From Trichomonas vaginalis G3 (taxonomy: Eukaryota; Parabasalia; Trichomonadida; Trichomonadidae): a stretch of DNA of 64,000 nucleotides. The notes below the pieces were generated by a model, which was not told the DNA's origin, did not search any database, and saw nothing but the letters and a program-made list of their open reading frames with translations. The DNA is taken from contig NC_067206.1 of the NCBI RefSeq assembly GCF_026262505.1, positions 39,259,660 to 39,323,659 on the forward strand, written 5' to 3'. This document shows positions 8,112 through 18,576 of this stretch, piece after piece. How positions within the stretch are numbered: position 1 is the stretch's first letter; every line of letters starts with the position of its first letter. A program made the translations under genes and the position numbers.

Positions 8112-9107
8112 TTAGTTTATTGTAGGGAGTAATGATTCCCTTAATACTCTTACATTAGCTGAAGTTCTTCTTGGCCTTGGAGACCAAGCTTTCCATCCAA
8201 TAAATATAGCAAATGGGAACATCAATAACAACATCCAAATTCCTAATAAAAAGGATCCTGAATATGGAGCTTTAACATATTCTATTTTTGGTGGAACTAC
8301 TCCAAGTGTACGCTGTTTATCAGCAAGAGAAAACGCTGCGCTGGCTAATTGTTTTGAAGTCACGTCATAGCATTTCTCAACGTATTCGTCCGAAAGAATT
8401 TCTCCTTCGTTTACACCAACATAAACAACATCTTTAGCAATGTTATAAGATTGTGTTAAAATATCATTAATATTTTGGTAATGGGTTACATTTCTATATA
8501 CAAGTGTGATATCATGCGCATATTTATCAATATCACTCCATACATTTGAATTAAATGGATATTTCCCTGTCAATCTGCCGCATAAAGATCCCCAAAAATC
8601 ATGAATATTAGTTTTTCGGCCTTTATAGAATATTTCGAAATCTTTTCCATTATTATCACCTTCTGTATGATTATTTGAATAATAGTTTGCAATATTTGTT
8701 GGATTAAATGCTTCTAAAAATAAACCAAAATATGATTTCCAAGCTACGTTTATTGGCCATGCTCCCTGAATTGTTTGTGGGAATAAACTCTTTTCAAAGC
8801 TTCCTAGCATCTTAGATAAATCTTCAGTATTATAATTTTTTGAATTATTTCCTAATCCAATTTTTGTAGTTCGCCAATGATTAAAACATCTAGTATTGTG
8901 TGGAGATTTCTCAACAATATCTATCTATGCTCCAAAAAGTGATAATCTCTCATATTCTTCATTTGTGAATTTCATTATTTGTTTTACATTATTCTTTCCA
9001 TCATCGCCGCTGCCAATAAACATCATTTCCATCGCAAGTGTCAGAGCTTCTGCATTCCATGATCTTGCAATAATGGGAAAACAAGAAAACATTATGAATT
9101 CTGCCAT
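8112..9107 (-). pseudogene. S1/P1-type nuclease, interrupted by one in-frame stop
   Basis: Two collinear stretches in the same frame make up one nuclease-like gene, separated by a TAG at 8925-8927. The N-terminal part begins MAEFIMFSCF, a likely signal peptide, and reaches SWNAEALTLAM, where family members have the zinc-binding N-terminal Trp and a WxxxGH pattern; here the GH is replaced by AL. The C-terminal part holds NIHDFWG, matching the family's zinc-binding His-Trp segment, an ADK-containing helix, and a membrane span (FLLGIWMLLLMFPFAIFIGW) near the end. S1/P1 enzymes cut single-stranded nucleic acid and 3'-nucleotides outside the cell or in lysosomes. The stop and the altered metal site argue for a dead gene; an assembly error at the TAG is possible. 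Confidence 0.75.
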
Positions 9108-9507
9108 AAGTTGAAATATTCTCAATTTTTTGAGAGCGGATTCAAACCGGGATAAATGATCTGAAAAATCGATATTAATAGCCTTACATATGCGTTTCAG
9201 AGATGCTTGATATAAAGGGCATATCAAAATTGTTATATAAGATATTTTTATTATTATTATTATTATTATTGAAACAACAAAAATTTTGAGTATTATTGAA
9301 GCAATTAAAGCATTGATATGCACATATAGTTTCACACTTCAAACAAAATAATAACACTAAAGTAGAATTTGGAACGTTTACTCTCTTTGCAAAATTATTT
9401 TGCAACACAAATATATTGAAACAATAATGTCTATTTTCATAAATTCTATTTCATGGCAGTGGATAAGTATATTTATACGAAATTCTTGGCGAGAAATTTT
9501 TGCTGGA

Positions 9508-11028
9508 CTATCTTTCTCTATCCATTATTTCATAATAAGAATCTTTGTCGCTTTCATTTGGAAGATATGAAATTATATTGTTCAATATTTCTTTATGGAA
9601 TTCCCATGCAGCAATATATGCAGCATCTTTCTCTTCATTGTTTTTAGCAAAAATATCAATGCCGTGTGAAACAAAATACTCAGCAACTTCTATACTATCA
9701 TTTTCTGCGGCAATATGAAGTGCTGTATCACCTAAATCGCACTTTTCATTGATATTTGCACCATGAACAATAAGTTGTTCGGTAGCTTCTAAGCAATTAA
9801 ATTCTGCAGCTTGATGTAGAGGTGTGTAACCATCATTATCTTTACAATTGACATCTAAACCATGCGCAATAAGAAATTCTATAATTCGTTTGCTGTTGCT
9901 TGCCGCTGCATCATGAAGGAGGCTTTTACCATATTCATCCACTGTATGAATACTTCCTCCAGAATCAATAAGAAATTCTACCATTTCTAGGCAATCATAA
10001 TTAATAGCAGTTTGAAAAGGTGTAAAATATTCATCACACATCTTGAGATTTGCACCATTATTAAGCAAATATGCACAAAGAGATGGTATATTGAAGCTTG
10101 TGGATTTAACAAAGCAATTTTTGATATCTTTTGTTTGATCCAAATAAATAAAAAATGCTTGAAGATTCTTGTACTCTATGCATTTGTTTAAATTAATTTG
10201 TAATTTGTGTTCATTCATCAAAAAAGTAACAAAATCAATGTTGTGTGATGCAATTGCGAAATCCATGCATTCATCATTTGGTTTTTGATATTTCAAGCAT
10301 TCATTTAATATTTCTGGATTTCCACCTAAAAATGAAAGTTGTAGGCAACCTTTGGTGATTTGGGAATTGAATTTAGATCTTAATAACTTAAAACAATTAA
10401 CAGCTCCATGATAACAACATAATTCAATAAATGAAAGCTCATAATACTTTAAAGGATATAATTTTGTGGCGAAGAATCTAATACTGGGATCAAAATCTGT
10501 TTCTTCTGTGAACATAATAAATGATTTTAAGTCATCATTCATTATTGCTTTGTATATCGTGTTCTCTTCATGAACATCTAACGACTGAATTATAGTTCTT
10601 ACATTATAAGGAGTTTGGGTCAAAAAATCAAAATTACTTATAGTTTGATGATCAAATTTTTTGATTCTTTCCTTATTTTTGGCATCTAAAATAATATGAT
10701 ATTCTTTAAAAAACAAGTAAGTAAATACCGAGGGACTGTTGTATATTTGCCTGACATGATAATCATCGTAAATCTTTTTGATTAAAAAGAAGTACTGTCT
10801 TGCGTAATGATTATTTAATGGAATGCATGCAAATATAGCATTCATTAGATTTTCTGGAGTAAAACATTTTGTTTCAATCAAATTTGTTTTGATCATAAGA
10901 TAAATTTTATTTAACTCTTGTTCATCTTTTGTTTTAAGACGATATAATGCATCCATTGAATCGCAATAAAATTTAGTAATTGCCATTATCTCGTCAAACT
11001 TACAAGTAAAGCTATTGCTCTCGTCCAT
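9508..11028 (-). CDS. Ankyrin-repeat protein with N-terminal DUF3447-like region
   Basis: This intact 506-residue protein has a helical N-terminal half (residues 1-290) of the kind found in the huge trichomonad ankyrin family and a C-terminal half of five to six ankyrin repeats. Repeat hallmarks such as GKSLLHDAAASNSKRIIEFLI, DGYTPLHQAAEFNCLEATEQL and GDTALHIAAENDSIEVAEYFV are seen. Ankyrin repeats are protein-binding scaffolds; no enzymatic motif is present. A fragment of a paralogue lies at 7653-8030 in the opposite orientation, so this neighbourhood has seen local duplication. The start at 11026-11028 is the first ATG. Confidence 0.92.
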   Translation of the reverse strand: MDESNSFTCKFDEIMAITKFYCDSMDALYRLKTKDEQELNKIYLMIKTNLIETKCFTPENLMNAIFACIPLNNHYARQYFFLIKKIYDDYHVRQIYNSPSVFTYLFFKEYHIILDAKNKERIKKFDHQTISNFDFLTQTPYNVRTIIQSLDVHEENTIYKAIMNDDLKSFIMFTEETDFDPSIRFFATKLYPLKYYELSFIELCCYHGAVNCFKLLRSKFNSQITKGCLQLSFLGGNPEILNECLKYQKPNDECMDFAIASHNIDFVTFLMNEHKLQINLNKCIEYKNLQAFFIYLDQTKDIKNCFVKSTSFNIPSLCAYLLNNGANLKMCDEYFTPFQTAINYDCLEMVEFLIDSGGSIHTVDEYGKSLLHDAAASNSKRIIEFLIAHGLDVNCKDNDGYTPLHQAAEFNCLEATEQLIVHGANINEKCDLGDTALHIAAENDSIEVAEYFVSHGIDIFAKNNEEKDAAYIAAWEFHKEILNNIISYLPNESDKDSYYEIMDRER

Positions 11029-11707
11029 TAAAAATCAGTTTAAAAATTGGCTCTGCACGCCGATAAATAAATCATGAGAAAAATCGAATTTATAAGAACA
11101 TATTGGTTGGAGTGGAGTGTTCTGATCTGAGAAGAGTTGTATGCCATTCAATTTTGAATGAAATCTGAGTAATAATATGAAACATAAAAAATTCACGCTG
11201 AAAAGTTTTAAATGCGCTTAATTTCATTTTTTTGATGAATTTAATCAATGTCGAAACTTCTAGAGTCTCAATATCTGTCCTATAATGTTTGTCAATAAAT
11301 TTGGAGTGCTTCGAACCGTTTTTTGATTATGATTTAAGTATATTTAGTAATCTTATACAAGAGACACTTCATCGAAATTAAAAAACAATGAGCAAAGGAA
11401 AAATTTGCATCGTCAAATCCTATAAAAAGATTAAATTTTCAATACTCATAGAAAAAATTGTGAGAAATTTCTTAATCTTTTCAAAGCATACGTTTAAAAT
11501 TAGTTAAAACATCAAAAATTAAACGAGATATTTTTGAAAATAATCACCTGTGAAGATATTTCGATGAAGGTTTCCGATGTTCTTTCCCGATAAATCTCAA
11601 ATGATATTTGATGGAAAATGCATAGAATAGATTGAAATTACATTAATTTGCCTGGCTACTTATGCTTTGAAAACTTTCAGAAATTTCTAACAGAAATTTA
11701 TTATTTG
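11029..11707. other. Intergenic region between divergent genes
   Basis: No gene is seen. The stretch is AT-rich and separates the ankyrin gene from the EF-hand-like gene. A GGAGTGGAG motif at about 11109-11120 resembles GAGTGGAG after the 0.6-kb repeat and at about 16564. Confidence 0.45.
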
Positions 11708-13216
11708 ATGTCTGGAAGGCAATATTACCGAGATCTCCTTCTCAAATGCCAGGACAAGATCCGTGGACTTGGTGCTACAAATAAGAATCGTTGGGCTGCA
11801 TTTTGCTATGCAAAATCTATGACAATGCCTGAATTTGCTAAAAAGATGCAAGAGTATAACATTCAATTTCAAGGAAATGATATCAATGTTATATGGGATT
11901 CCATTGGTCTTGCACCAGACATGAACTTCACTGAATTTTTGAAGTTCATGGAAACAGATGTTGATGAATTCAACCCAGTAGGCGGTAGCCGTGGAAGAAC
12001 ACCACCATCATCAAACCCCGGCATGCCACAGGCCCGTGATATGTACGAGACACCAGCTTATGGTGGTTCTAACGATGGTTTCGGTTCAAGAGGTTACGGA
12101 TACAATGCTGCTCCTCAGCCAACATTTTGTGGCAACGCAGATGACTTAATTCACGAAAATCTCCGTGATATCATCATAAGTTGCATGTCAAAAGATTCAT
12201 TGATGACTGGTGAAGTCTCTCGCAACGCTTTTATTGATGTTTGCGGAAAGTATGGTATCAGCGACACAATGCCAGGCTTCAGCAAAATACTTTCAATCGG
12301 AGATGCATCTGGATCTGGTCTTATCCAGTACTTTACAGTTGCTTCAAGGATCTGCTCTGATTCTCAATCTATCAATGCTAGTTTTGGCCGCGGAAGCTAC
12401 GGTGGTGGCTATGATGCTCCTGAACCAGCTCCAATTTGCAAGGCAGCGATGCATGACAACCTTTCGTTAGGTGACACAGGTGCTCCACAGCGCAAATCTG
12501 CCTACATGTCATCCATTTCCTTGAATGATAACAGCAACAGCAATCTCGATGCACAGCCACGTCCAAGAAAGTTTGCATTAGAAGAGTCAAATGTTTGGGG
12601 TGATGCACCAGCCAAAACACCTACTCAGCAAAGACAATCTCTTCCAATGGGCGGACCAAGGCCAACTTTCAGTCCTTACAACGGCCCATCTGGCGGAAAT
12701 CCAGATGATGTCCTCGCAACAATTTCACAGAAAGTTATGGAAGGAATGGGCAACTCTTCAGCCGCATTCAACAAATGGAGAGGCTACAACACTAAACTTA
12801 CAGCTGCTGACCTTTGCAAAGGATTGCAGAGAGACTGTGGCTACTCTGCTCCTTACGATGTTGTTCAGGAGATCATGGACAGATACGGAGGAGATCTTAA
12901 TTTGACATCTTTTGTCAGATTGATGGGAGATGGTGCACAAATGAGCGAAAGAGCTTCTAACTCAAGACCACGTGCAACATTCACTCCTCCAAACAGAAAG
13001 ATGACTGAAGATGAACAAACAATTGAAGATATCGCAGCACAGTTTGTTGACAAAGACTTTTCAGCAATGACCGCTAAGGCTAGGAATGCTGAGGACCTTT
13101 GCATCATATTCCAAAGAGCTGGAATCCAATTCGATGAAGCAAGAGTTAAGAAACTCGTTTCAAAGCAAGGAAAGAATGGTTTCGTCGATTCGATCTTACA
13201 ACATCTTGGTCAGTAA
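11708..13216 (+). CDS. EF-hand-like multidomain protein with low-complexity linkers
   Basis: The protein has 502 residues when read from the ATG at 11708 (MSGRQYYRDLL). Four helical modules of about 70 residues are joined by Gly/Pro/Ser/Asn-rich linkers. Each module has two helix-loop-helix units resembling degenerate EF hands, for example around WAAFCYAKSMTMPEF, AFIDVCGKYGISD with GDASGSGLIQYF, DLCKGLQRDCGYS and DLCIIFQRAGIQFDE. Most loops lack the full set of Asp/Glu ligands, so calcium binding is doubtful except perhaps at GDASGSGLIQYF. Proteins of this type in trichomonads may be cytoskeletal; that is inference. Codon use is richer in G+C than in the neighbours, consistent with high expression. 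The gene is intact. Confidence 0.7.
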   Translation: MSGRQYYRDLLLKCQDKIRGLGATNKNRWAAFCYAKSMTMPEFAKKMQEYNIQFQGNDINVIWDSIGLAPDMNFTEFLKFMETDVDEFNPVGGSRGRTPPSSNPGMPQARDMYETPAYGGSNDGFGSRGYGYNAAPQPTFCGNADDLIHENLRDIIISCMSKDSLMTGEVSRNAFIDVCGKYGISDTMPGFSKILSIGDASGSGLIQYFTVASRICSDSQSINASFGRGSYGGGYDAPEPAPICKAAMHDNLSLGDTGAPQRKSAYMSSISLNDNSNSNLDAQPRPRKFALEESNVWGDAPAKTPTQQRQSLPMGGPRPTFSPYNGPSGGNPDDVLATISQKVMEGMGNSSAAFNKWRGYNTKLTAADLCKGLQRDCGYSAPYDVVQEIMDRYGGDLNLTSFVRLMGDGAQMSERASNSRPRATFTPPNRKMTEDEQTIEDIAAQFVDKDFSAMTAKARNAEDLCIIFQRAGIQFDEARVKKLVSKQGKNGFVDSILQHLGQ

Positions 13217-13629
13217 TTGAATATTTTTTCTTTACAAGTGTTATTTGTAAATCTTACATTTTGTTTTTACTTTTTTCCAAATTTATATCATTATATTTCT
13301 CTATTATATCAAGTAATCCTATTAATCTTTGATTTCATCTTGAAATGCAAAAAAATTAATGAAATATTGAGTCAAAATATATGAATTTTACGAAGATTTG
13401 GAATAACTTACAGAAGGGAATTAGTGTGTTAGTAATTTAAGTACCAAATTGCATTGTAATAATTTTTGACATGTAAAATGACTTTGACAAAATCTTTACA
13501 AAAATTTCTGAGTTACAATTTATACGCGCAGATTAATGTAAAAAGTCATTTTTAAAATTATAAAAATAAGGACGATATAATTTTATTCGTGTTGAATTCA
13601 CTTTTACGGTTTTTATACTTTTTTTCTAC
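13217..13629. other. Intergenic region with an initiator-like element
   Basis: AT-rich spacer. Near its end, GAATTCACTTTTACGG contains TCACT, a match to the trichomonad initiator pattern TCAYW, about 30 bases before the ATG at 13630. Confidence 0.4.
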
Positions 13630-14085
13630 ATGATTGGGTGGCCTATTTCTCAGTTTCTTACATACCCTATTGCATTTTTATTCCCAGGATATCTCTCATT
13701 CAAGACAGTATTAAGCAAGGGTAGTGATGACGATACTCGTTGGTTATGTTATTGGCTTATCGTTGCTTTATTCTTCTTCGCAGAAGTAGCATTGTCATTC
13801 CTTATTAAATTAATTCCATTCTACTTCGAAATGAAGTGCGTCGTTTTATTCTATCTTCAATGGAATTCTGCCAAGAAAGCTAAATACATCTACGACACAT
13901 GGTTAGAGCCATTACTTACATATATCGAACCAACAGTTGATGCATTCATCGATAGATATTCTCAGCAAGCTCTTGAAATTGCCATCAAGGCTCACAATGA
14001 GGGCAAGGCTTTAATGCAGAAGGCCACAGAAGAAATTGCTAAACAGCAAGTTAATGCTGCTATCGAAGATGCTATGAAAGAGTGA
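13630..14085 (+). CDS. TB2/DP1/HVA22 family (REEP/Yop1-like) ER membrane protein
   Basis: This 151-residue protein has the family's hairpin layout. A first hydrophobic segment contains YPIAFLFPGYLSFKTV, then DDTRWLCYWLIVALFFFAEVALSF and a second pair of hydrophobic stretches ending at MKCVVLFYLQWN. A long amphipathic helix forms the C-terminus. The W-x-x-Y-W and FPGYxSxKT elements are diagnostic. Members bend ER membrane into tubules. Length is typical and the gene is intact. Confidence 0.9.
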   Translation: MIGWPISQFLTYPIAFLFPGYLSFKTVLSKGSDDDTRWLCYWLIVALFFFAEVALSFLIKLIPFYFEMKCVVLFYLQWNSAKKAKYIYDTWLEPLLTYIEPTVDAFIDRYSQQALEIAIKAHNEGKALMQKATEEIAKQQVNAAIEDAMKE

Positions 14086-14566
14086 TTTTTATTGGATTAA
14101 ATTGATTCGTTTTTTTTTATACCTGAAATCTATAAACGGTAGCATTCTTTTTAAATAGAAACATTCAAAGGATATCGCTACTATTTTTAATTCTTTACAA
14201 ATCTAAGATATGAGAAATTTTTATATATTTTTCAAAAGCATCACCTAGTACGATGAAACTTATAATTTCCTGTTTAAAATTAACTATTTCCCTAAATTGA
14301 ATTAATGATTTAATTAAAATATTAACAAGATATTATATACCTTCATATTGAAAGCGATTACGTCATCAGGGGTTATGTTTTATGTATCCACAAATAATAA
14401 TAAATTACATAAATAGATATTTAATAACAAGAATAGATAAAACAAAAAAAAACATATAATAGATTTGCCAGAAAAAGCAAAATTATTCCAAAAGTTGCAT
14501 CAACCAAGTATGTGGAATAAAGCAGTTCCTAATATGAAAAATACAATAATTTTTTTCAAGATCTTC
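14086..14566. other. AT-rich intergenic stretch
   Basis: No gene, repeat or RNA is seen here. It separates two convergent genes and would hold both 3' ends. Confidence 0.4.
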
Positions 14567-15382
14567 TTAAATTGAGGAGTGGAATATCATAGAAGAGCCA
14601 GCAGAATGGCTTTGCTTGAGTTTTCGCATTCCATCTAATTTATTCTTTAATTCGGATTTTTGTTCGAGTAAAATATTTAATTCTTTAGCCATTCTTGCCT
14701 GTGTAGCGCTATTCGATTGTTGGAGTAATGCCAATTGTTTTCTAAGAGCCATGATTTCATTTGGATCGTTAGTTGTCTTTCTTGACTTCCTTTGTTCTTC
14801 CGCTTTCTCTAATTCTGCTTTAATTTCGCGACATTTATTAATGAAGTCCTTATTTGATTCGCATTGTTTAAATACTGGATAAGAAGAAGCAATTGAACGA
14901 ATCATTGGATCCATTCTTGAATTAAAATCAACAGGTTCTGGTATATCGAAATATTGTGCGAGGGTATCGTGATCTAGCCCAGGAATATCATAAACGTCTA
15001 TTCCTGCATTTGCGCATTTGTTAATAAGAGCTTGTATTTTATCAGCACATGCGACTTTTTTAGAAACAGCTTCTCTCAATCTAGCATTTTCAGCTTCTTG
15101 CTTTTCGCAAACTTTTTGTATGCAATCTATGTTTTTTTCGAGAGCTTTTGTTACGGAAGCCAGTGTATGTTGTAACTTCATGCATCTAATATGTGCTTGG
15201 GCATTTTCTGCTGAAATTTCATCAATTTTCGAGGTTGTTCTTGCAATATCTGACAAAGTTTCGTTAATTAACTCTTCGTCAGTTAATTGACGTCTTTGAG
15301 GTTGAGGAGTTAAAGGGCGAGATTCTTCCTCTGGCATTGGTTTTGAGCGGGTATAAGGGCCGTAAGAATTATTCAAACTCAT
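14567..15382 (-). CDS. Coiled-coil protein, function unknown
   Basis: This 271-residue protein has a short Pro/Arg-rich head (PYTRSKPMPEEESRPLTPQP), a long coiled coil at residues about 35-115, a globular-looking middle (about 120-180, with GIDVYDIPGLDHDTLAQYF) and a second coiled coil (about 180-265). Cys residues are frequent in the first coil. No enzymatic motif is seen. The head resembles basic tails of cytoskeletal proteins, so a structural role is plausible but unproven. A GTCACTTTT motif (AAAAGTGAC in gene sense) lies 15 bases before the ATG. Confidence 0.75.
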   Translation of the reverse strand: MSLNNSYGPYTRSKPMPEEESRPLTPQPQRRQLTDEELINETLSDIARTTSKIDEISAENAQAHIRCMKLQHTLASVTKALEKNIDCIQKVCEKQEAENARLREAVSKKVACADKIQALINKCANAGIDVYDIPGLDHDTLAQYFDIPEPVDFNSRMDPMIRSIASSYPVFKQCESNKDFINKCREIKAELEKAEEQRKSRKTTNDPNEIMALRKQLALLQQSNSATQARMAKELNILLEQKSELKNKLDGMRKLKQSHSAGSSMIFHSSI

Positions 15383-15397
15383 TTTTTGAGAAATAAC

Positions 15398-15406
15398 GTC
15401 ACTTTT
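15398..15406 (-). promoter_or_regulatory. AAAAGTGAC motif before the coiled-coil gene
   Basis: The motif reads AAAAGTGAC towards the gene start at 15382. The same nine bases are found close before the ATGs at 56608 and 58975 and at several other intergenic places in the window. Confidence 0.5.
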
Positions 15407-15679
15407 CGATAAAAATGTAATGACTAGAAAATCCTATTATATTTTGTATCCGATATTATTCTAATAAAAATATCGGACGAAATATTTGAAAGGAACTTTT
15501 GAGTGCATAGTTGTTATTTTGTCACTTTTGTCTTGATAATCCATTGAATCCCATTATTTTGAAAATCATAAAATCGAATAAACCAATACTGTCATCTGCA
15601 TAGTTATATGATTGCCAAATAAATAATTTGCTAATTCTGCGATATGCTTGAAAAAATCGCCAAAAATAACATTTCCATT

Positions 15680-16306
15680 GTCACTTTTTTGGCGAATTTA
15701 TGAGAAACAAACAAAAATGAAAAAGATAGGAATAGCAATGAATAGTGATGTGGGTATAGAAAATGTAAGAGATATGAATGCAAAGCAATCAGTATTTAGG
15801 ACATTGACCATAGATTTCGAAAAAAAAATGCTGCATATTGAGCGAAAACTATGATTATATTATAAGGCTGTCATTTAAAGCATAATGAAACTATTCCCTT
15901 TTCATTTTAATTGAATAAGATAGTAAAGATTTTTGAATTAGCTAGAAACTGATGAGATGTTTTCACAAATCAGATTTTTAATCTCTATAATGCATAATTC
16001 ACTCAATATCTCAATTTTGATATTGCGAGATATTTTTGCTATCGGTTTCGCAATTTTGACACAATAGCAAGAGGGTTCTATAAGCATTATTATCAACGTA
16101 GAATCTGAATATCATATCAGAAAATGTCGCAAATCTGACATTTACCCGACCAAATAGCAAAAATAATTGAATACTTTTCGCAAAAACTTTAAAAATCGAT
16201 AAAAATATGAAATATAGATATTAAAGAGACTTTTTATATAATATTCATAAAGATTTTCCAAAAATATGATACCGCAAAATTAAAAAAGTGACGTCTTGAG
16301 TGGAGG
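15680..16306. repeat. 0.6-kb interspersed repeat, copy 2 (with candidate terminal inverted repeats)
   Basis: 15698-16306 is nearly identical to 4479-5086. GTCACTTTTTT at 15680-15690 mirrors AAAAAAGTGAC at 16283-16293, giving an 11-bp inverted pair enclosing about 590 bp. The internal 45-codon frame is identical in both copies. The few differences found by eye, such as AATTGAATAAG against AATCGAATAAG, suggest recent spread or gene conversion. Confidence 0.7.
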
Positions 16307-16506
16307 AGAAATATCATATCAGAAAATGTCGCAAATCTGACATTTACCCGACCAAATAGCAAAAATAATTGAATACTTTTCGCAAAAACTTTAAAAATCG
16401 ATAAAAATATGAAATATAGATATTAAAGAGACTTTTTATATAATATTCATAAAGATTTTCCAAAAATATGATACCGCAAAATTAAAAAAGTGACGTCTTG
16501 AGTGGA
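16307..16506. repeat. Partial tandem copy of the 0.6-kb repeat's right end
   Basis: The last 200 bases of the repeat are duplicated head to tail directly after copy 2, starting at AATATCATATCAG and ending again in GTGACGTCTTGAGTGGAG. Confidence 0.85.
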
Positions 16507-16649
16507 GGAGAAAGGGACAGACTAGCCCATTGTCACTTTTTAATTTAGCAAATGAACGCTTATGGAGTGGAGTTTTTGGGTAAATCTGATTTGCTTATAA
16601 ATGAAATAAAATCAAAAGAAACCATATTGGCATTATATTATGCAAAAAT

Positions 16650-16862
16650 AAATGATATTACTTAGTACTTTTAAAGTTAATTTCAGAAAAAATTTGACAC
16701 AATGGTATCCGGCACATACAAGTGGTGTACAACCAAAATATAAGTTGGTTTAAACATATATTGCTATATCTCATGATCTTACTTAGTACTTTTAAAGTTA
16801 ATTTCAGAAAAAATTTGACACAATGGTATCCGGCACATACAAGTGGTGTTCAACCAAAATTT
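16650..16862. repeat. Tandem repeat of about 120 bp before the MULE gene
   Basis: A block containing TTACTTAGTACTTTTAAAG, TTTGACACAATGGTATCCGG and CACATACAAGTGGTGT occurs twice (about 16655-16740 and 16777-16862), separated by about 35 bp. It lies upstream of the transposase gene and may be part of the transposon's end region. Confidence 0.7.
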
Positions 16863-17020
16863 CATATCCCTAGTTTTACATTTATGTTTAGTTTTATTTC
16901 ACCTAATTTTCAAAGATCATAATTGAATTAGATGGCCAAGCTATTCAAAACACGACCAAGCTTATCAAAATAAGACCAATATATTCAAAATTCTTTATTC
17001 TTTCAAATCATTTCATTTTA

Positions 17021-18136
17021 ATGCAGATCCAAGATCACGAACTCACATATATCGAGTTGCTTAAGTATGGAGTGCAACAAGAAATCCAAGCAGGTTGTAG
17101 TTATTCATATAAAACTAGGAAAGAAAGAAATCAAATACAATTTAATTGTAAGTTGCCGAATTGTCCATGTCGCTTCCTTGTTGATACACTTCCCGATGAC
17201 AAGTACCACATACGAAAATGTATTAACACCCACAATCATTCTGCCCCTTTTCCAAACAAATCACAACAAATTACATCATATTTTTATAGATCTTATTTAA
17301 CAAGATATTTTGAATCAAATCAAGACCGTGTTTACGCACAATTAAGGTGTTTCAAAGATCTTAATATCCCATTTGATAGTGGGATCATTCCGGAAATGTT
17401 TCAACAATCTACAGATGCTTTAAAAAAGTTTTCTAAACGCCTTCATGCAATCAATACCCGTTTCTCAGCGGATGATGTTACATCTCTTGCAATTTTTGTC
17501 GACATGGTTAAGAGTCATTCTCCGGATGATCTCATCGAGTTTATTCACGAGCCAGATCGTATGATTTTCTATTACGCCCCATTCGAAGCAAATGCTTTTT
17601 CACATCAAATACAAACTTATCACATTGATTCCACTTATAAGCTCTTGCGCTCGCGCATACCATTTTATGCCGCCACTGGCAAATTCGCGGAATCAATTGT
17701 TTTTCCGTTTTTGTATTTTTTCGTTTGGCCCGACACAAGTGAAAATATACAAGTTTGTCTCACAGCATATTTTGGCTCCATCAATCGCGAACCATCTTAT
17801 TTTTCAATGGACTGCGCACCTCAAATCACAAATGCTGTTGAAACAGCCATCCCCTTATGCCAGATCATTTGGTGTGGCGTTCATGTGTTGCGCGCTGTCA
17901 TGAGAAAGGCTGAAAAGTTTCAAGATCGTTCCAACTTCGAAACTTTCTATAACTTAATGAAGTTATTGGTCTTTGGTTCTGAAGAGGAAGAAATTGATCC
18001 TGATGAAGTTTACAACAATTTAGAAGAAATTTTAAATGAGGAACCTGCTGCAGTTAGTATACATAAGTCGTGTACGAAGGCATTGCATTCCTCAGTACAC
18101 AATACTTGTGAATTTGACACTTTACAAAACCGTTAA
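17021..18136 (+). pseudogene. MULE (Mutator-like) transposase, 3'-truncated
   Basis: The frame encodes an N-terminal zinc cluster of the WRKY-GCM1/FAR1 type (CKLPNCPCRF, then INTHNHS) and a MULE transposase domain. HIDSTYKL supplies the first catalytic Asp, YFSMDCAPQITNA the second, and IIWCGVHVL the family's C-x-x-H insertion. The usual MULE transposase is much longer and has a third catalytic Glu and often a SWIM finger; these are missing. From about 18053 the DNA matches a Polinton gene (49330 back to 49250), so the last 28 codons are Polinton sequence read in the same frame. The transposase was therefore cut by a Polinton junction and is probably inactive. Confidence 0.85.
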
Positions 18137-18255
18137 CGTATATTTTACAACACAAACGACAACACTAACTTAACATTAAATATTTACAAACCGCCAACCA
18201 CTTCACTTCACTAACGTTTTCACTAACGACTTCATTAATGTAAAAATAAACGTTC

Positions 18256-18576
18256 TCACTTACAAAAGTATTGCAACTCCTCCCATTGCTGTGCTTCACA
18301 TAACAGCTCATAATCTTCTGACTCACTTTCTTCTTCATATAGGTCAAAATCACTGTCAAAATGAATGTTAGTAAGTTTTGACAAAGCTAATGAAACACGT
18401 TTACCGTTTGTATCGTATGCTTGTATAAACTTTCCATTCTTCATTCCTTCATAAACGCTCAAACTAACTTTACCCTTTCTCCCTCGTATCTGATAGAATG
18501 TATTTTCACGAGGAACGAAGAACAAATTCTTGAACTCATGACCGTTGTAGTTTGTTATCTCAATAGTTTTCGTCAT
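18256..18576 (-). CDS. Small acidic-tailed protein of Polinton B (cargo gene)
   Basis: This 106-residue frame has a basic N-terminal domain with KGKVSLSVYEGMKNGKFIQ and ends in an acidic stretch (DLYEEESESEDYE) and WEELQYFCK. It is preceded by ATTTTATTTTTATA. I do not recognise it. It sits between sequences conserved at the other Polinton end, where a different gene (48641-49075) occupies the same slot. Confidence 0.55.
   Translation of the reverse strand: MTKTIEITNYNGHEFKNLFFVPRENTFYQIRGRKGKVSLSVYEGMKNGKFIQAYDTNGKRVSLALSKLTNIHFDSDFDLYEEESESEDYELLCEAQQWEELQYFCK

Noticed and set aside
12210-13107. Additional frames within the EF-hand-like gene on both strands
   Set aside because: The gene is relatively GC-rich, which leaves other frames open by chance; only the main frame has sensible domain structure.
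17541-17738. Minus-strand frame inside the MULE gene
   Set aside because: It is a shadow of the transposase frame, with no motif of its own.
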